Positions 8,023 through 16,616 of a stretch of DNA of 64,000 nucleotides are shown here, piece by piece. The position numbers and the translations under genes are program-made. Positions within the stretch are counted from its first letter, which is position 1. Each line of letters begins with the position of its first letter. This DNA comes from Hyphomicrobium sp. LHD-15 (GTDB lineage Bacteria; Pseudomonadota; Alphaproteobacteria; Rhizobiales; Hyphomicrobiaceae): assembly GCF_031157355.1 (NCBI RefSeq), contig NZ_JAVIFT010000002.1, positions 124,001 through 188,000 of the forward strand, in the 5' to 3' direction. The notes beneath the pieces are model-generated. The model was given only the letters and a program-made list of their open reading frames with translations, had not been told where the DNA came from and searched no databases.

Positions 8023-8361
8023 TCAGTCGCCCGATCCAGGTTCGGAAGAAAAATATTTCTCAAACTTGTCTTTTTCATCCCGATACTGCTCGGCCTCAGA
8101 CATCGGGGGCTTTTTCGAAGTAATATTGGGCCATTTGTCTGCGAAATCGCGATTGACCTCGAGCCACCGCTCCAGGCCGGGCTCGGTGTCAGGTTTGATG
8201 GCATCCACCGGGCATTCGGGCTCGCAGACGCCGCAATCGATGCACTCGTCGGGGTGGATCACCAACATATTCTCACCCTCGTAGAAGCAATCGACGGGGC
8301 AAACCTCAACGCAATCCGTGTATTTGCATTTGATGCACTTGTCGTTGACGACGTAGGTCAT
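8023..8361 (-). CDS. fdxA: Seven-iron ferredoxin FdxA
   Basis: Ferredoxin with one 3Fe-4S and one 4Fe-4S cluster, a small soluble electron carrier. Starting at the ATG at 8361 gives 112 residues, the standard FdxA length, beginning [20 protein letters not shown]. Cluster ligands are visible in [18 protein letters not shown] and [16 protein letters not shown]. The C-terminal extension ([10 protein letters not shown] ... EKYFSS) is typical of the family. It lies downstream of the S4-domain gene on the same strand, with a gap of about 100 bases. The redox partner cannot be inferred here. Confidence 0.95.
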   Translation of the reverse strand: MTYVVNDKCIKCKYTDCVEVCPVDCFYEGENMLVIHPDECIDCGVCEPECPVDAIKPDTEPGLERWLEVNRDFADKWPNITSKKPPMSEAEQYRDEKDKFEKYFSSEPGSGD

Positions 8362-8465
8362 ATCGGCGTTGCCTGGATTTTCGCGGTGAGGGTTGAGGGT
8401 TTGCCAAATGCGCGCCTGCATAGCAAGCCCCGCAACGTCACAGTACTTAAGCCGAGGGACTGCCC

Positions 8466-8897
8466 TCAGCTCCGCCCCTTGAGGTCGTCGATCCGGCGGC
8501 GGTCCCGCTTGGTCGGCCGCCCGGAACCTGGAATACGTCCGGCCCAGGCTGCCGGATCTGTGGGGCTACCCACCGTCTCGCCGCCAGGAGACGACGGCGC
8601 CGATCGCGGCGTCAGATCCTCATAGAGCCGCTGAGCCTCGCTGGCCGGCCCGCGACGCTCGCCCAGCTCCACCACCTTGAGCACCCGGACGGTACGGTTC
8701 AACCGGGAGGTGATGACGTCGCCGACCTTCAAGGCGTGGCTCGGCTTGTCGGCCTTCACGCTGTTGACCCTGATCTTGCCGTCCGTCACCGCGGTCGCGG
8801 CCAGGGTGCGGGATTTGGCGACGCGCGCGAACCATAGCCACTTGTCGAGCCGCTGAGACGACGCGGCCGACGCTTCGGACGCGGCCTCCTTCGTCAT
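8466..8897 (-). CDS. S4-domain RNA-binding protein, Hsp15-like
   Basis: A 143-residue protein with an S4 RNA-binding domain at about 15-80 ([20 protein letters not shown], then [20 protein letters not shown]) and a basic, disordered tail ending in [14 protein letters not shown]. In E. coli, Hsp15 binds 50S subunits with stalled nascent chains and helps recycle them; a similar ribosome-rescue role is likely. Its start codon overlaps the helicase stop by four bases (ATGA), which implies translational coupling with the RNA helicase and supports an RNA-metabolism role. Confidence 0.88.
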   Translation of the reverse strand: MTKEAASEASAASSQRLDKWLWFARVAKSRTLAATAVTDGKIRVNSVKADKPSHALKVGDVITSRLNRTVRVLKVVELGERRGPASEAQRLYEDLTPRSAPSSPGGETVGSPTDPAAWAGRIPGSGRPTKRDRRRIDDLKGRS

Positions 8898-11800
8898 GTG
8901 GAGTTCTTTTCTCGGGCCTGCTTTGCCAACACGTCACGCAAGGCACCGAGAGACGCGAACGGAGAATCCGGATCGACCGCGCCCTTCTTGCCCGGCGGCG
9001 GACTTGCCGAGCGCATGGCGGGCGCCTGGCGCTCCTCGTGGCGTCGGCGGTGGTCGTCGCCTCCGCGCCGCTCATCGCGACGGCGTTCCCCGCCGCCGCC
9101 ACCACCTTCGCGGTGACGTTGCTGCGGCCTCTGACGATTGCGGTCCTGCTCGCGCGGCGGACGATCGCCGCGACCCCGTTCGTGATCGCGATGGTGGCGC
9201 TGCTGAGGCTGTGCGTTTGCCGCTGCGGCCTCTGCGGGTGCCTCGGCAGTGGTCACGCTGCCATCGGCCGTAACGGATGCGGGCGCGGTGGGAGCGGATC
9301 CCTGGGCGCCGCCATGATGGGGTGCACCGCCGCGGCGACGCCGTCCCTGATTTCGATTGTCCTCGCGGCCTTGCCCATCGCGGCGGTTTTCGTCGCGTCG
9401 TGCGGGGCGGTGATCCTCGTGGCGATGACGACGCGGGCGCCAGATGTCGATCACGATAGTCTCGACGGTCGCAGCAGCGACGGCTTGGTCCGGCTCGGGC
9501 GTGGGCTCAGAGACCGCTTCAGCCGACGGTGTCGCTTCAGCGACGGGTGCGGGCTCAGCAGATGCGGCTGTCTCGGCCGTAGCAGCCGGTTCGATCGCTT
9601 CGCTGCTCTCCGGTGCCGCGGCCTCAGCCGCTGTCTCAGTGGCGGTGGCCGGTTCGTCGGACGGCGCGGTCGCGACCTTGGCCGGCTCTGCGGGCTTCGG
9701 AACGGTCTTGCGGTCGAGACGGAAGCCGAGCGCCTTCAGCACGTTCGACAGCTCGTCCGGCGAGCATCCGAGGATCGACATCATCTCCGGCGTGACAACG
9801 AATCCGCCGTCGCCCGTCGAGCCCTTCGGCGGAGTCGTCGCGTTATCAGGTGAAGCGCGGTAGGCGAGCAGCGGGCGGATCAGATCGGCAAGCCGCTCCA
9901 GGATATCGAGGCGCACGGCGCGCGGGCCGCAGACGTGAAAACCGTAGGCTCGATACAGCGCCTCCGGCGTCGTCTCCTGCACCGCGGCCGACGTCAGCCC
10001 AGCGCGCGGCAACTCCGGGAGGTTGTCGATGCTGGTTCCGTGGGCCGACGCATGCTTCAGCGCCCAAAGCGTCACCGCAAGCTCGGCTGGAGCCGGCTTC
10101 AGGAGCGCGGGGAAGTAGATGTTGAAGGCGCCGAAGCGGACGCCGTACTTGCGAAGCTGCGAGCGCGCTTCCTGATCGAGGTGCTTCATATCCTCGGCGA
10201 TCAGCTCGCGCTTCAGCATGCCGAAGCTTTCGGTCAGGCGGAAAGCGATGCCACGCGCCAGACCGGTCAGATCCTCGGCCTTCGCAATATCGACCAGCGG
10301 CTTCAAGCGCTCGGCAATCAGCTCGTCGCGCCAGGCTTCGAGACGTGCCTGCACCTTTTCGCGATCGGGACCGGCGAGATGCTCGTCGGCGAGCAGGCTC
10401 ACTTGCGGCTTGAGCGGATCTTCAGCCGGCTCGAGCGCCGCGATCTCCTCGTCGCGCCATAGCACGCGACCGTTGCGGCTGACCTTGAAGGCATCGGCCT
10501 TGGCCGCCGCGACACGGCGTGCGCGCATGCCAAGCTCACGCGAGAGTACCTGGGCGGCGGCGCTGCGCGCAGCCTTGCCGTGAATGCCCTCGGCTTGCGT
10601 CTCGGGCGAAAAGCGGAAGCCCTTGAGGCTGCCAACGTAATGGTTTTCCACGCGGATCGCGCCGTCCTCTCCAATCTCAGCCGTCAATTCCTCCTTGTCG
10701 CGGAGGCCCTTCATCAGTGCACTGGTGCGGCGATCCACGAAACGCTGCGTCAGACATTCGTGCAGCGCGTCGGAAAGGCTGTCCTCGATGGCGCGGGTGC
10801 GGCCCTGCCAATGGGCGGGATCCTTGAGCCAGTCCGCGCGGTTGGCGACGAAGGTCCAGGTGCGGATGTGCGCGATGCGGTTCGCGAGAGTATCGATGTC
10901 GCCGTCAGTACGATCGGCGAAGGCAACCTGCTTGGCGAACCAGTCCTCCGGCACACGGCCTTCGGGGCTCATCAAGTATCCGTAGAGGGTGCCGATCAGC
11001 TCGGCGTGGTTCTGCGAGGAGATCTTGCGATAGTCGGGAACCTGGCAGACTTCCCAGAGACGCTGAACCGCAGCCGGGCTCGAGGCAAACGCTGCAATCT
11101 CGCGATCATTTGCCAGCGACTCGAGTGCGAGAACGTCATCGGCCATGCGCGCACGCGCCAAGCGCTGCTCGTTCGGCAACTCGCGCAGGCTATCGCGCAG
11201 CCGATCGAGAGACGCGAAATCGAGGCGACGGTTGCGCCACTGAAGCACGCGCACGTTGTCGAAGTTGTGGGTTTCGAGACGCTCGATCAGATCGGCGTCG
11301 AACGGCTCGCAGTTTCCGGTGACACCGAAGGTGCCGTCGTTCATGTGGCGACCGGCGCGGCCGGCGATCTGACCGATCTCGCCCGCCGTCAGGTTGCGAA
11401 AGTTCTGGCCGTCGAACTTGCGATTGGCGGAAAACGCAACGTGATCGACGTCGAGATTGAGACCCATGCCAACGGCATCGGTGGCGACGAGAAAATCAAC
11501 GTCGCCTGATTGATAGAGCGCGACCTGCGCGTTGCGCGTGCGCGGAGAGAGTGCGCCGAGCACGACGGCGGTGCCGCCGCGCTGGCGACGGATCAACTCG
11601 GCAATCGCATAGACCTCGTTGGCCGAGAATGCGACGACGGCCGAGCGGCCGGGCAGGCGCGTGATCTTCTTCTCGCCGGCATAGGTGAGGCGCGAGAGGC
11701 GGGGACGCGAAATGAAGTTTGCGCCGGGGATCAGATCCTGGATCGCCTCGCGCATGGTCTGGGCGCCGAGCAGCAATGTTTCCTTGCGGCCGCGTGCATG

Positions 11801-12154
11801 CAGCAGGCGATCGGTGAAGACATGACCGCGCTCGGGATCGCCCGCGAGCTGGATCTCATCGATGGCGAGAAAATCCACATCGACGTCGCGCGGCATGGCC
11901 TCGACGGTCGAGACCCAGAAGCGCGCGCGCTCGGGCCGGATTTTTTCCTCGCCGGTAATCAGCGCGACCTTGTCGGCGCCGATGCGGGCCGCGATCTTGT
12001 CATAGACCTCGCGTGCCAGAAGCCGCAGCGGCAAGCCGATCATACCGCTCTCGTGACCGAGCATGCGCTCGATCGCGAGATGCGTTTTACCGGTGTTGGT
12101 GGGGCCAAGAACCGCGGTTACATTTCGTATGCGCGTTTCCAGTTCGCTGGCCAT
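8894..12154 (-). CDS. Suv3-like superfamily 2 RNA/DNA helicase
   Basis: A large helicase of the Suv3 group, the mitochondrial RNA-degradosome helicase family with alphaproteobacterial members. The ATG at 12154 is preceded by AAGGAG at 9 bases and gives 1086 residues. Motif I is GPTNTGKT (17-24), motif II DEIQ (99-102), and motifs V/VI are ATDAVGMGLNL and QIAGRAGR. A middle region with Suv3-type helical domains follows. The last 250 residues are low-complexity: an Ala/Glu/Thr-rich linker, then an Arg/Asp/His/Glu-rich stretch (RRHRHEDHRPARRDENRR), likely disordered and RNA-binding or partner-binding. It heads the leftward group helicase - S4 - fdxA. RNA unwinding during decay is an inference from the family. 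Confidence 0.9.
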   Translation of the reverse strand: MASELETRIRNVTAVLGPTNTGKTHLAIERMLGHESGMIGLPLRLLAREVYDKIAARIGADKVALITGEEKIRPERARFWVSTVEAMPRDVDVDFLAIDEIQLAGDPERGHVFTDRLLHARGRKETLLLGAQTMREAIQDLIPGANFISRPRLSRLTYAGEKKITRLPGRSAVVAFSANEVYAIAELIRRQRGGTAVVLGALSPRTRNAQVALYQSGDVDFLVATDAVGMGLNLDVDHVAFSANRKFDGQNFRNLTAGEIGQIAGRAGRHMNDGTFGVTGNCEPFDADLIERLETHNFDNVRVLQWRNRRLDFASLDRLRDSLRELPNEQRLARARMADDVLALESLANDREIAAFASSPAAVQRLWEVCQVPDYRKISSQNHAELIGTLYGYLMSPEGRVPEDWFAKQVAFADRTDGDIDTLANRIAHIRTWTFVANRADWLKDPAHWQGRTRAIEDSLSDALHECLTQRFVDRRTSALMKGLRDKEELTAEIGEDGAIRVENHYVGSLKGFRFSPETQAEGIHGKAARSAAAQVLSRELGMRARRVAAAKADAFKVSRNGRVLWRDEEIAALEPAEDPLKPQVSLLADEHLAGPDREKVQARLEAWRDELIAERLKPLVDIAKAEDLTGLARGIAFRLTESFGMLKRELIAEDMKHLDQEARSQLRKYGVRFGAFNIYFPALLKPAPAELAVTLWALKHASAHGTSIDNLPELPRAGLTSAAVQETTPEALYRAYGFHVCGPRAVRLDILERLADLIRPLLAYRASPDNATTPPKGSTGDGGFVVTPEMMSILGCSPDELSNVLKALGFRLDRKTVPKPAEPAKVATAPSDEPATATETAAEAAAPESSEAIEPAATAETAASAEPAPVAEATPSAEAVSEPTPEPDQAVAAATVETIVIDIWRPRRHRHEDHRPARRDENRRDGQGREDNRNQGRRRRGGAPHHGGAQGSAPTAPASVTADGSVTTAEAPAEAAAANAQPQQRHHRDHERGRGDRPPREQDRNRQRPQQRHREGGGGGGERRRDERRGGDDHRRRHEERQAPAMRSASPPPGKKGAVDPDSPFASLGALRDVLAKQAREKNST

Positions 12155-12324
12155 ACGCGAGATCTCCTTTGGAAGAGCCCCTTGGCATTGCATTGGAGGG
12201 GTTTGAGATCAAGCTTTTCGTTTCGGCGACCAAGCACCGCAGCCTTGCGAAAATTTCAGACCGGCCGGGAGACCTTCGCGCTTGCCCCTGGGCCAGTCTT
12301 GCCCAATCGAGGCGGCCAAAATTT

Positions 12325-12361
12325 GATCAGGGCTCCCGGCGATGTGCCGGAAGCCCTGATC
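12325..12361 (-). terminator. Terminator of the DUF3108 gene
   Basis: GATCAGGGCT (12325-12334) and AGCCCTGATC (12352-12361) pair, with an inner CCGG stem. On the minus strand the hairpin is followed by AAATTTT. It lies 37 bases past the stop of the leftward DUF3108 gene. Confidence 0.7.
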
Positions 12362-12397
12362 GATCGTTCCTGACGGATAGTTTGGAGACGTTCTGAA

Positions 12398-13267
12398 TCA
12401 GTCGGCGGAAGCGACCTGGCCGCGATCCGGAAGCTCGATGTTTACGCGCTCGAGGTTGATGCGGGCTTGGCCGGCCGCGGTCGGGACGGTGACCGACTGG
12501 GGCAGCATCAGCTTGGCCTGGGGCACGAGGCGGAACATGATTTCAATGTCGTTCGTGCTGGCAAGGTCGCGGGTTTCCGGGGTCGGGCGATAGCCGGCGA
12601 TCGGCGTATATTTAACGCGGCAGACAACCGCGATTTCGCCGCGCATACCCTCGACGGGTTCCTTGCGCGCAAAGCGCAAGTCGATGTCGAACCTCTGCTT
12701 GCCGTCGAAAATCGAAACCTTGCGGCCGCAGGGGGTCGGCGCGTCGCTATGAGTCAACATAAGGATGGCGCTCAGGGGATCGAGGGCATCCTTCAGGTGG
12801 GCGCGCGTCAGCGGCACCGTATCGGCGGCATCGGCCATCACGGGCATCACCGTCAGGCGATCGACACCTTCCTTACCGAAGCCCATGGCGACCGAGCCGT
12901 TGCGAACCGTGCTTTCGTAATCAAAGCGGAAGTCGCCGGGCTGGGGGTTCTTGGCCTTTACCGTGCCTGACGAGTGCGTGACGCCACGCCAGCGGAAGAC
13001 GCCGAGAAGGGCCGAAATCTGGACATCGGTATCGAGCGTGTAGGTCGTGCGCCCGACATTGGATTTGAAGCTGAATGTGCCGAGATCGAACCCGTTGAGG
13101 GTGATCTTGTAGCTGGCGTCGACCTTAAGAGGTGACACGCCGGCCGGCGTAGGGGCGGCGGTTGCCAATGGCGACACCCATGGCGACAGGGACGCAAAGG
13201 CGGCAAGAGCTGCCAAACCAAGACCCAAAACGCATGCACGCACACGACGAGACTGTACCTGGTACAT
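12398..13267 (-). CDS. DUF3108 exported protein
   Basis: A 289-residue protein of the DUF3108 family, which is found in the periplasm or envelope of proteobacteria and has no settled function. I chose the ATG at 13267 (GGTGAG 7 bases before); a GTG at 13282 is possible. A signal peptide covers about 1-36 (ACVLGLGLAALAAFASL ... ATAA). The mature part begins with the family's beta-rich opening KVDASYKITLNGFDLGTFSF. Two cysteines (PTPCGRK and AVVCRVK) could form a disulfide. It is a single-gene unit divergent from rpmB. Confidence 0.85.
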   Translation of the reverse strand: MYQVQSRRVRACVLGLGLAALAAFASLSPWVSPLATAAPTPAGVSPLKVDASYKITLNGFDLGTFSFKSNVGRTTYTLDTDVQISALLGVFRWRGVTHSSGTVKAKNPQPGDFRFDYESTVRNGSVAMGFGKEGVDRLTVMPVMADAADTVPLTRAHLKDALDPLSAILMLTHSDAPTPCGRKVSIFDGKQRFDIDLRFARKEPVEGMRGEIAVVCRVKYTPIAGYRPTPETRDLASTNDIEIMFRLVPQAKLMLPQSVTVPTAAGQARINLERVNIELPDRGQVASAD

Positions 13268-13513
13268 GATCACACTCACCACCCGCGTCCCGCCCGAACT
13301 CGCGGCGAAATTGGGGTACTATGGGGTTACAACGACACTTCCTAGCGACAGATTGTGCTCCCTAAGCCTTAACAATTCGCTCAAGCTTGCGCCGGTCTGA
13401 GACGGGTTCTGCCCACATAATCCCCAGGCCTTCTCTTCCGTTCCCGTCGCATTTGCGGCCGAGTGTGGTTTGTTCTACCTCCTCCGGTCAGACCCTCCCT
13501 CAGACGGCCCCGC

Positions 13514-13543
13514 TTGACGCGCGGAAGGCGGCTCGCGTATAGA
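13514..13543 (+). promoter_or_regulatory. Housekeeping promoter of rpmB
   Basis: TTGACG at 13514-13519 and TATAGA at 13538-13543 are separated by 18 bases, a good match to the housekeeping sigma-70 type promoter, and lie about 125 bases before rpmB. The rest of the 400-base gap 13268-13667 should also contain the leftward DUF3108 promoter, which I could not place. Confidence 0.7.
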
Positions 13544-13667
13544 AGGCGCCAACTGTCCCGCCGATAGAGATCTGCGGGGCTATTTTCATTGATTTTCCCC
13601 GTGATTTCGGGTCCGCCAATGGGGCGGGCGGTCGAACGTGGGGCTCGAAGGACGCAAGGAATTCAAA

Positions 13668-13973
13668 ATGACCAGGCGCTGTGAGTTGACGGGCAAGCTT
13701 CCGCTTTCGGGCAATAACAGAAGCCACGCCGAGAACGCGACGCGTCGCAAGTTCCGCCCGAACCTCGTGAACGTCTCGCTGATCAGCGAGACGCTGGGCC
13801 GCCAGTTCAAGCTGCGTATCACTGCGCATGCGCTGAAGACGGTCGAGCATCGCGGCGGCCTCGACGCTTTCCTCGCCAAGGCCAAGACCGACGAGCTTTC
13901 GGCCGAGTGCCAGAAGCTCAAGCGCGAGATCGCGAAGGCCAAGGCCGAGAAGGCTGCTACCGCGGCCGCTTAA
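13668..13973 (+). CDS. rpmB: 50S ribosomal protein L28
   Basis: Ribosomal protein bL28, part of the large subunit. The ATG at 13668 follows AAGGA by 7 bases. The 101 residues open with [20 protein letters not shown], the usual alphaproteobacterial L28 N-terminus, followed by [16 protein letters not shown] and a basic C-terminal helix ending [11 protein letters not shown]. The zinc ribbon seen in some L28 proteins is not complete here (single Cys). It is transcribed alone from the promoter at 13514-13543 and followed by terminator hairpins. Confidence 0.97.
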   Translation: MTRRCELTGKLPLSGNNRSHAENATRRKFRPNLVNVSLISETLGRQFKLRITAHALKTVEHRGGLDAFLAKAKTDELSAECQKLKREIAKAKAEKAATAAA

Positions 13974-13980
13974 GCTGATC

Positions 13981-14052
13981 CGCACCTCAGGGTGCGACGC
14001 TTTTCAGATTTCATGCGCCCGCCGGGAGACCGGCGCGGCGCATATTTCGTTT
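13981..14052 (+). terminator. Terminator hairpins after rpmB
   Basis: CGCACC-TCAG-GGTGCG (13981-13996) is followed by ACGCTTTT. A second larger stem uses ATGCGCC (14013-14019) with GGCGCAT (14037-14043) and an inner GCCGG/CCGGC, followed by ATTTCGTTT. Either or both end the rpmB transcript. Confidence 0.7.
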
Positions 14053-14092
14053 GAAGTCGCGGATATGTCCTCAAAACCGAGGGGGCGCTCCA

Positions 14093-14593
14093 ATGCGTAC
14101 GCTGGCGATCCTGCTCTCGACCCTGTTGGCCGCGGCGGCCGGATGCTGGATTCTGCTGCCGGGTCACCTCACGATCGACATCCCCGTCGCGAAGCATAAA
14201 GGCGGCGGCGACTTCTGGTGGGAAACGCACGAGACCACGCTCACCTATGCCGACGAAGCCGGCGCGAAGTTCGTGCGGCGGCAAGTCGGCACGGCGTATC
14301 CGGACACGCAGGGCTGGGCGACGGCAGACGAGGCCATGACCTATTTCTCAGATTGGCTCACGAAAGCCGGATGGGATGTATTCGGCCCAGCTCAAGATCT
14401 GCCGATCCTGCCTGAAAGCCGGCTGCTCCCGCGCGAGCAAGTCCGCTGCTTCCATCGTTCCGACGATCGCGGGCCGCGCGCCGACGCGGTGTGCGTCGCG
14501 ATCTGGCCGATCGCGAGCGCCAGCGTGCGCGGGTTTCATGTGGTGCTGACGACGGCGCGGTCGTCGCTCATCCAGAAGCTGCTTGCCGATTGA
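14093..14593 (+). CDS. Hypothetical exported protein, possibly a lipoprotein
   Basis: A 166-residue protein of unknown function. From the ATG at 14093 the N-terminus is RTLAILLSTLLAAAAGCWIL, a hydrophobic segment ending in AAGC, which could be a lipobox or an anchor. The mature part is soluble with Trp-rich turns (GGGDFWWETHETT, SDWLTKAGWDVFG) and two cysteines (QVRCFH, DAVCVA) likely to form a disulfide. GAGGGGG upstream is a plausible ribosome binding site. It ends 13 bases before the convergent VOC gene. Confidence 0.65.
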   Translation: MRTLAILLSTLLAAAAGCWILLPGHLTIDIPVAKHKGGGDFWWETHETTLTYADEAGAKFVRRQVGTAYPDTQGWATADEAMTYFSDWLTKAGWDVFGPAQDLPILPESRLLPREQVRCFHRSDDRGPRADAVCVAIWPIASASVRGFHVVLTTARSSLIQKLLAD

Positions 14594-14606
14594 CCAACAG
14601 TGGCCG

Positions 14607-15098
14607 TCAGGCCGTTGCCAATAGGTCCTGGAGATCGAGCGCGCCCGTCGTCATGTTGAGCGCACCATCGGGCCTGCGCGGCCATTCCTGCTGCGGCCGA
14701 TCCCAGTAAAGCTCGATGCCGTTGCCATCCGGATCATTGAGGTAGATCGCCTGGCTGACGCCATGATCGCTGGCGCCATCGAGATCGATACCCGCGGCCA
14801 GCACGCGTCGCAGCGCATCGGCCAACGCGGCGCGCGTCGGGTAAAGGATCGCGACGTGGTAGAGACCGGTCGAGCCACGGGGCGGCGGTTGTCCGCCCCG
14901 GCTCTCCCAGGTATTGAGGCCGATGTGATGGTGATAGCCGCCGGCCGAAACGAACGCGGCCTGCGATCCGTATCGCTGCGTCACCTCGAAGCCCAGAACG
15001 TCGCGATAGAAGCCGAGCGCGCGGTCGAGATCGGCGACTTTCAGATGGACGTGCCCGATGCGCGTATCGGGATCGATCGGCGTCGTGGTGGTCGTCAT
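14607..15098 (-). CDS. VOC-family (glyoxalase/bleomycin resistance/dioxygenase) protein
   Basis: A 163-residue vicinal-oxygen-chelate protein. The start at 15098 overlaps the stop of the upstream NmrA-like gene (ATGA), so the two are co-translated. The usual metal ligands are visible: H18 in GHVHLKVADLDRA, H81 in GLYHVAILYP and E129 in DGNGIELYWD. The pattern HVHLKVADLDRALGFYRDVLG is typical of catechol-2,3-dioxygenase-like VOC proteins such as CatE. Together with the NmrA-like reductase and the divergent HxlR regulator, it probably belongs to a quinone or electrophile detoxification unit. The exact substrate is unknown. Confidence 0.88.
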   Translation of the reverse strand: MTTTTTPIDPDTRIGHVHLKVADLDRALGFYRDVLGFEVTQRYGSQAAFVSAGGYHHHIGLNTWESRGGQPPPRGSTGLYHVAILYPTRAALADALRRVLAAGIDLDGASDHGVSQAIYLNDPDGNGIELYWDRPQQEWPRRPDGALNMTTGALDLQDLLATA

Positions 15099-16024
15099 CA
15101 GTGTGCTCCTGCAAGGGCCGCCGACAAAAGGCTGTCTTTGTTGGCGACCAGAAACTGCTGCAGCGTTTCGGGCTTCTGTCCGGTGAGTTTTTCGACCGCG
15201 TCCGACACTCCTGCGAACAACCCGAGCCTGGTGGTCGTATCGAACGACACAAAGGCGAGCGCCAGGAACTCTGGAAGCCCGGCAGCGACCAGGCCCTTGG
15301 TCAGATCCGCATCGGAGAGCTGGACCAGCTCGATCGGCTTGCCAAGCCCCTCGCTCACGGTCGCTGCAATCTCGGCCGTCGTCAACGCGGCCGGGCCGGT
15401 GATGTCGTAGGTGGCGTTGGCATTCGACGCTGCGGCGAGCGCATAAGCCGCGGCGCGGGCGCAGTCTTCGCGCGAGACGTTGGCGATGCGGCCGTCCCCG
15501 GCCGAGGTGAACCACTTCCCGGTCGCCAGCACCGAAGGAAGCGAGAAGGCCAGGTTGTCGAAGTAAAGGGCGTTTCTCAGGATCGTCCAGCCGAGGCCGC
15601 TCGCGGCAAGGGCCTCTTCGGTGCCGGCGTGATCCGGCGCAAAAGGAACCGGAATCTCATCGGCCTTCGGGATCGACGTGTAGACGACGTGCCGAACACC
15701 AGCCGACTTTGCCGCCGCGATCGCAGCACGGTGCTGGGCGAGGCGGGCACCCGGGCGGTCCAGCGTGTCCGTCGAGATCAGCAGTAGCCGCTGGACCCCT
15801 TTGAACGCAGCTCCGAGCGAGGCCGGATCGTCGAAATCTCCCTGCCGCACGTCCACGCCTCGCGCGGTAAGATCCGCAAGCTTTGCGGGGGTTCGGGTCA
15901 CGGCGACGATACGCGAAGGCGCGACGCGCACGGTGTCGAGCAAGTGGGCGAGCACGCGACGCCCGAGCTGGCCGGATGCTCCGGTGACAAGCAAAAGGCC
16001 GGCGTCCTGAGTTTCGTTTGACAT
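15098..16024 (-). CDS. NmrA/QorB-type NAD(P)H:quinone oxidoreductase
   Basis: A 308-residue atypical short-chain dehydrogenase. The N-terminal Rossmann motif is LLLVTGASGQLGRRVLAHLL, with VTRTPAKL and QGDFDDPASL following as in NmrA and E. coli QorB (YtfG), which reduces quinones with NADPH. The family's Tyr-xxx-Lys pair is not needed in this subgroup; HVVYTSIPKAD and ILRNALYFDN match it. It is the first gene of a two-gene unit with the VOC protein, opposite the HxlR regulator, an arrangement that mirrors qorR-qorB loci that respond to quinones. Confidence 0.87.
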   Translation of the reverse strand: MSNETQDAGLLLVTGASGQLGRRVLAHLLDTVRVAPSRIVAVTRTPAKLADLTARGVDVRQGDFDDPASLGAAFKGVQRLLLISTDTLDRPGARLAQHRAAIAAAKSAGVRHVVYTSIPKADEIPVPFAPDHAGTEEALAASGLGWTILRNALYFDNLAFSLPSVLATGKWFTSAGDGRIANVSREDCARAAAYALAAASNANATYDITGPAALTTAEIAATVSEGLGKPIELVQLSDADLTKGLVAAGLPEFLALAFVSFDTTTRLGLFAGVSDAVEKLTGQKPETLQQFLVANKDSLLSAALAGAH

Positions 16025-16045
16025 GTTGTTCTCCTAAGAGAGGTT

Positions 16046-16060
16046 GTCTCTAAATGAGAC
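16046..16060. promoter_or_regulatory. Candidate operator between nmrA-like gene and hxlR-like gene
   Basis: GTCTCTAAATGAGAC is a perfect 5-5-5 inverted repeat (GTCTC/GAGAC) that lies 22 bases before the leftward start and 76 bases before the HxlR start. It is the only strong dyad in the 111-base divergent gap, so it is a good candidate for HxlR binding. Confidence 0.6.
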
Positions 16061-16135
16061 CACGTCTAGGATAGAGCCTGCATCTCCGTAAAGACGGCAG
16101 TATTTTGGGAGATAGGCACGGCGAAGGAACCACCC

Positions 16136-16594
16136 ATGGGCGACGACAACCAGAACCCCGCTTCAGAGGTCATGGCGCAGATCCGGGCTAACGACGGCGC
16201 GGGGCTGGCCAATTGCCCGGTGCGCGGCGTGCTCGATCGCATCGGCGACAAGTGGAGCACGCTGATCATCATGGTGCTCGGCGAACGGCCTTACCGGTTC
16301 GGTGAGCTGCGACGCGCCATTCCCGACATTTCGCAAAGGATGCTGACGCAGACGCTGCGCGATCTGCAACGCGACGGCATCCTCAGCCGTCATGTTTTCC
16401 CGACGAACCCGCCGAGCGTCGAATACCGCGTCACGCCGCTCGGCAGCTCGCTGATCGGCCCGCTCGCAGAGCTGATGACATGGGCGGAGACGCATTTCGC
16501 GGAGATCCGCGCGGCACGCGAGACATTCGATCGCGACGGAGTAGCGCCTGCGGACGCGGCCGAGGTGGCCAAGCCGGGAGCCGCGACGGCCTAG
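16136..16594 (+). CDS. HxlR-family transcriptional regulator
   Basis: A 152-residue winged helix-turn-helix protein of the HxlR (DUF24) family, whose members often sense aldehydes, quinones or redox stress through a conserved N-terminal cysteine. That cysteine is present (C27 in ANCPVRGVLDRIGDKWSTLI). The HTH follows in RFGELRRAIPDISQRMLTQT and the wing in EYRVTPLGSSL. It is divergent from the NmrA-like/VOC pair and likely controls it through the dyad at 16046-16060. The C-terminal 20 residues are an Ala-rich tail. Confidence 0.92.
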   Translation: MGDDNQNPASEVMAQIRANDGAGLANCPVRGVLDRIGDKWSTLIIMVLGERPYRFGELRRAIPDISQRMLTQTLRDLQRDGILSRHVFPTNPPSVEYRVTPLGSSLIGPLAELMTWAETHFAEIRAARETFDRDGVAPADAAEVAKPGAATA

Positions 16595-16616
16595 GTCATG
16601 ACCTAGGCTGCTCTCG

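Noticed and set aside
10580-11509. A 309-codon open frame on the plus strand inside the helicase gene
   Set aside because: It is antisense to a helicase with all motifs intact. The frame stays open because of the GC-rich third-position bias, and its translation has no family features.
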